47,895 nt of DNA from Burkholderiales bacterium (GTDB taxonomy: Bacteria > Pseudomonadota > Gammaproteobacteria > Burkholderiales > Burkholderiaceae_C): contig JAGWTU010000039.1 of assembly GCA_028868825.1 (NCBI GenBank), forward strand, positions 1 to 47,895, in the 5' to 3' direction. Below, one piece after another: positions 44,816 through 47,895 of this stretch. The notes under the pieces are model-generated. The model did no database searches. It was not told the DNA's origin and worked only from the letters and a program-made list of their open reading frames with translations. Every line of letters starts with the position of its first letter. The first letter of the stretch is position 1. The translations under genes and the position numbers were made by a program.

Positions 44816-46638
44816 GAGGCCTCCGCGAACGTCGTCTTCGACTGGCCGAAGCGCATGGCCGGGGCGGCGCTGCGGGACGGTCGCGCCGCGACGGGGGCGG
44901 CGGCGGGCGCGCCGTCCTCGCCGAGCTGAAACTTCGCCATCAGGTCCTGCAGCTGCGCGGCCTGCGCCGACAGCTCCTCGGCGGTGGCCGAGAGCTGCTC
45001 GCTCGCGCTGGCCGTCTGCTGCGTCGTCGAGCTGAGGTTGTTCATCGCGCCGGTGATCTGCTGCACGCCGTCGGCCTGCTCGCCGCTGGAGGCGGCGATC
45101 TCCTGCACGAGCTCGCTGGTCTTGTGGATCGCCGGCACCATCTTCGTCAGCAGCGATCCGGCCTGCTCGGCCATGCCGACCGACGAGCCGGCGAGCTGGC
45201 CGATCTCCTGCGCCGCGACCTGGCTGCGCTCGGCGAGCTTGCGCACCTCGGCGGCGACGACGGCGAAGCCGCGGCCATGTTCGCCGGCGCGCGCCGCCTC
45301 GATGGCGGCGTTGAGCGCGAGCAGGTTGGTCTGGTAGGCGATGTCGTCGATGACGCGCACCTTGGAGGCGATCGACTTCATCGCGTCGACGGTCTGGCCG
45401 ACGGCGGCGCCGCCCTGCTGCGCCTGCTGCGCGGCCTCGGTGGCGATGCCGTCGGTGACGGTGGCGCTCTCGGCGTTGCCCTTGACCGAGGCGCTCATCT
45501 CCTGCAGCGAGGCCGTCGTCTCCTCGACCGCCGCCGCCTGCTGCGAGGCCGATTGCGACAGGCTCAGCGAGGTCTGCGCGACCTGGTCGCTGGCGGCGCT
45601 GAGCTGCTCGGCGGCGTTGCGCACGTCGCGGAAGGTCGAGCTGATATTGTCGAGCAGGGCGTTGACGCCGCCGCACAGTTCGGTGAAGAAGGCGTTCTTG
45701 CCCTCGAGCGGGATGCGCTGGCCGAGGTCGCCGTTGCGCGCCGCGCCGACGGCGGTGTTGACCTCGCCGGCGACGAGCGCCTCGGCCTGGCGCTGCGCCT
45801 CGATGGCGATGGCGCTGCGCTTGGCGTCGTTGAACTCGAAGCCGACGCGCGTCTGCACGCGCTTGAGCGCCACCATCATCTGCGCGCGCTCGTCGTGGCC
45901 GCGGGCGTCGATGACGCCGTCGAAACGGCCCTGCGAGAAGCCGTCGAGATTCGACGCCGCTTCGAGCAGCGTGCCGCGCAGCCGGCCGGCCAGGCGCGCG
46001 CCGGTGAAGAGTCCGGTGCCGATCACCAGGGCGCCCGCGGCTGCCAGCAGCGGCGCGCCGAGCGCCAGCGCCGCCGCGCCGCCGGCGCTGCCGGCGATCA
46101 GCGTCGCGGCCAGCAGGCCGAACTTGGTGCGCAGCGGCGCGTTGCCGACCCAGCGCGCCGGCGCGTTGAGCGCCGCCAGGCCGCCGGTCTTCACGACATG
46201 GCCCTCGACGATCGCCAGCCCCTGCGCGCGCCCTTCGGTGAAGAGGCGGTAGGCGGCCTCGGCGGCGGCCACCTGCTCGCGCGTGGGCAGCGTGCGCACC
46301 GACATGTAGCCGGTGACCTCGCCATGCTCGAGCACCGGTGTGGCGTTGGCGACGACCCAGTAATGGTCGCCGTTCTTGCGCCGGTTCTTCACCAGGCCCG
46401 TCCAGGGCTTGCCGGCCTGCAGCGTGCGCCAGAGGTCGGCGAAGGCCTCCTCGGGCATGTCGGGGTGGCGCACGATGTTGTGCGCCTTGCCCATCATCTC
46501 CTCCTCGTCGAAGCCGGCGGCCTCGATGAAGTCGGCGTTCATGTAGGTGATGCGACCCTTCAGGTCGGTCCGCGAGACGATGGTCATGCCCTCGGGGAGC
46601 ATGTATTCGGTTTGCGTGATCGGCAGGTTCTTGCGCAT
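44812..46638 (-). CDS. aer: Aerotaxis/energy-taxis receptor Aer (PAS-MCP)
   Basis: The 608-residue receptor has an N-terminal PAS domain very like E. coli Aer: VRHPDMP at 56-62 and KNRRKNGDHYWV at 84-95. Arg57, His58 and Asp60, FAD-binding positions in Aer, are at the same numbers here. A hydrophobic hairpin anchor lies at about 173-213, followed by HAMP and the signalling domain (AYQTNLLALNAAIEAARAGE tip). It should report redox state through FAD to the chemotaxis pathway. An AAGGAAGAG ribosome site precedes the ATG. Its signalling domain is nearly identical to that of the upstream MCP. Confidence 0.94.
   Translation of the reverse strand: MRKNLPITQTEYMLPEGMTIVSRTDLKGRITYMNADFIEAAGFDEEEMMGKAHNIVRHPDMPEEAFADLWRTLQAGKPWTGLVKNRRKNGDHYWVVANATPVLEHGEVTGYMSVRTLPTREQVAAAEAAYRLFTEGRAQGLAIVEGHVVKTGGLAALNAPARWVGNAPLRTKFGLLAATLIAGSAGGAAALALGAPLLAAAGALVIGTGLFTGARLAGRLRGTLLEAASNLDGFSQGRFDGVIDARGHDERAQMMVALKRVQTRVGFEFNDAKRSAIAIEAQRQAEALVAGEVNTAVGAARNGDLGQRIPLEGKNAFFTELCGGVNALLDNISSTFRDVRNAAEQLSAASDQVAQTSLSLSQSASQQAAAVEETTASLQEMSASVKGNAESATVTDGIATEAAQQAQQGGAAVGQTVDAMKSIASKVRVIDDIAYQTNLLALNAAIEAARAGEHGRGFAVVAAEVRKLAERSQVAAQEIGQLAGSSVGMAEQAGSLLTKMVPAIHKTSELVQEIAASSGEQADGVQQITGAMNNLSSTTQQTASASEQLSATAEELSAQAAQLQDLMAKFQLGEDGAPAAAPVAARPSRSAAPAMRFGQSKTTFAEAS
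44920..45602 (-). repeat. Repeated MCP signalling-domain DNA, copy A
   Basis: About 680 bp of the aer signalling domain are close to identical, without gaps, to 46681-47363 in the neighbouring MCP (constant offset 1761). This is a recent duplication or gene-conversion tract and could recombine to delete part of the locus. Confidence 0.7.
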
Positions 46639-46668
46639 GGGACTCTTCCTTGCTGGGTTCTCGTGGGT

Positions 46669-47895
46669 TCAGCCGGCCGCGCCGAGCTGGAAGCCGGCGA
46701 TCAGCTCTTCGAGCTGCGCCGCCTGGGCCGAGAGCTCCTCGGCGGTGGCCGAGAGCTGTTCGCTCGCGGCCGCTGTCTGCTGGGTCGCCGAACCGAGATG
46801 GTTCATCGCGCCGGTGATCTGGTGCACGCCCTCGGCCTGCTCGCCGCTGGCGGCGGCGATCTCCTGCACCAGCTCGCTGGTCTTGCGGATCGAGGGCACC
46901 ATCCGCGTCAGCAGCGAGCCGGCCTGTTCGGCCAGGCCGACCGACGAGCCGGCGAGCTGGCCGATCTCCTGTGCCGCGACCTGGCTGCGCTCGGCGAGCT
47001 TGCGCACCTCGGCGGCGACGACGGCGAAGCCGCGGCCATGCTCGCCGGCGCGCGCCGCCTCGATGGCGGCGTTCAGCGCCAGCAGGTTGGTCTGGTAGGC
47101 GATGTCGTCGATGACGCGGACCTTGGTGGCGATCGACTTCATCGCGTCGACCGTCTGGCCGACCGCGGTCCCGCCCTGCTGCGCCTGCTGCGCGGCCTCG
47201 GTGGCGATGCCGTCGGTGGTGGTGGCGCTCTGGGCGTTGCCCTTCACCGACGCGCTCATCTGCTGCAGCGACGCGCTGGTCTGCTCGACCGCGGCGGCCT
47301 GCTGCGTCGCCGATTGCGCCAGCGTCTGCGAGGTCTGCGTGACCTGGCCGCTGGCGCTGGAGAGCCGGGCCATGGCGTCGCGCACCTGGGCGATGGTGTC
47401 GGCGAACGAGGCCAGCAGCCGGTTCATGTGCTCGCCGACCTGGCGGTGGAAGCCCTGGTGGTGCGCGACGTCGATGCGCGCGCCCAGGTCGCCGTCGCCG
47501 GCGCTGCGCATCAGCGTGTCCAGAGCGGCCTCGGCGACGAGCTGGTCCTCGATGTCCAGCCACTGGCCGACGGTGCCCAGCAGCACGCCGGCGCCGTCGA
47601 AGATCGGCGTCGTCACGACGCTGTAGCGGCGGCCGCCCAGCGTCATCACCGACGAGGCGCGCGCCTTCAGCAGCTTGAGCCGCGCCACCGCGGCCGCGGG
47701 GTCGGCGTAGAAGACGCCGATCGAGGCGCCGACGATGCGGTCGGGGTCGAAGGCGGGCTGGGCGGCGCGGAAGGCGGCGGCATCGCGGTGCAGCACCTGG
47801 TCCAGCGCCTCGTTGATGTAGACGACCTGGCCGTCGGCGTCGGCGATGCGCACCGGCATCGCGGTGGCGTCGAGCGCGGCGCGGATGCGCAGGTC
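46669..47895 (-). CDS. PAS-domain methyl-accepting chemotaxis protein (5' end outside window)
   Basis: The frame stays open to the window edge, with the visible part starting DLRIRAALDATAMPVRIADA, a typical linker into a PAS domain, so the true start lies beyond 47895. About 408 residues are visible: a PAS domain (VRIADADGQVVYINEAL; GASIGVFYADPAAAVARL), a short linker, and the signalling domain with the tip AYQTNLLALNAAIEAARAGE. No transmembrane segment is in the visible part. Using the internal ATG as start would cut the PAS linker and is not favoured. It is 30 bases upstream of aer and in the same operon. Confidence 0.88.
   Translation of the reverse strand, partial: DLRIRAALDATAMPVRIADADGQVVYINEALDQVLHRDAAAFRAAQPAFDPDRIVGASIGVFYADPAAAVARLKLLKARASSVMTLGGRRYSVVTTPIFDGAGVLLGTVGQWLDIEDQLVAEAALDTLMRSAGDGDLGARIDVAHHQGFHRQVGEHMNRLLASFADTIAQVRDAMARLSSASGQVTQTSQTLAQSATQQAAAVEQTSASLQQMSASVKGNAQSATTTDGIATEAAQQAQQGGTAVGQTVDAMKSIATKVRVIDDIAYQTNLLALNAAIEAARAGEHGRGFAVVAAEVRKLAERSQVAAQEIGQLAGSSVGLAEQAGSLLTRMVPSIRKTSELVQEIAAASGEQAEGVHQITGAMNHLGSATQQTAAASEQLSATAEELSAQAAQLEELIAGFQLGAAG
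46681..47363 (-). repeat. Repeated MCP signalling-domain DNA, copy B
   Basis: This is the partner of the repeat in aer (44920-45602). Proteins from the two copies align without gaps over about 225 residues, with differences concentrated near both ends of the tract. Confidence 0.7.

Noticed and set aside
44018..47563. 1181-codon frame covering cheR, aer and the upstream MCP
   Set aside because: Only the last 265 codons are a real protein (CheR); the rest is a shadow of the two receptors in another frame.

Overview
The window is very GC-rich with short intergenic gaps and many 4-bp stop/start overlaps. The gene content suggests a betaproteobacterium of the order Burkholderiales (Rubrivivax/Leptothrix/Piscinibacter-like). 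The evidence is the yicC - Ser/Thr kinase - PP2C - rph - rdgB - hemW block, a Bug/TctC-type binding protein, an MHS permease, a DUF1302/DUF1329 pair and an aer-cheR-cheD-cheB cluster. This placement is inferred from gene content and order, not from a search. No rRNA, tRNA, CRISPR array, insertion sequence or phage gene was seen.

Region 1 (16-13767) is a catabolic and envelope module. A four-gene plus-strand operon encodes a cyclase-fold hydrolase, an AMP-forming acyl-CoA ligase, an SCP2-type thiolase-like protein and an SMP-30 lactonase. A minus-strand AraC regulator follows. Divergent from it run a DUF1302 outer-membrane protein, a DUF1329 protein, a YCF48-type repeat protein, an RND/MMPL exporter and an exported metallo-beta-lactamase-fold hydrolase. 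The layout fits uptake or trafficking plus CoA-dependent breakdown of a hydrophobic or cyclic substrate.

Region 2 (14074-30339) is the most unusual part. It holds two minus-strand operons and one divergent IclR-family regulator. Operon A (29343 down to 19318) is tctC-like, crotonase, ADP-forming CoA ligase, FadJ-like fusion, MmgE/PrpD, PcaF-like thiolase, exported isochorismatase-fold protein, ModA-like protein. Operon B (18973 down to 14074) is MHS permease, a second ModA-like protein, and two more MmgE/PrpD proteins. A palindromic core TTCCA-N5-TGGAA occurs in the iclR/tctC divergent region (29461-29475) and again upstream of operon B (19179-19193). The two operons are therefore probably one IclR regulon. 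Inference: a tri- or dicarboxylate is imported, rearranged by MmgE/PrpD enzymes, activated to a CoA ester and beta-oxidised to acyl-CoA products. Two ModA-like proteins without signal peptides, and three MmgE/PrpD paralogues, are not explained by any pathway I know.

Region 3 (30644-39745) is conserved housekeeping: yicC on the minus strand, then kinase, phosphatase, rph, rdgB, hemW and a pqi lipid-transport operon in which the two PqiA halves are separate genes flanking pqiB and pqiC.

Region 4 (39738-47895, minus strand) is a chemotaxis operon: a PAS-containing MCP cut by the window edge, aer, cheR, cheD, cheB and an MCP with a C-terminal Cache-like domain. cheA, cheW and cheY are not in the window.
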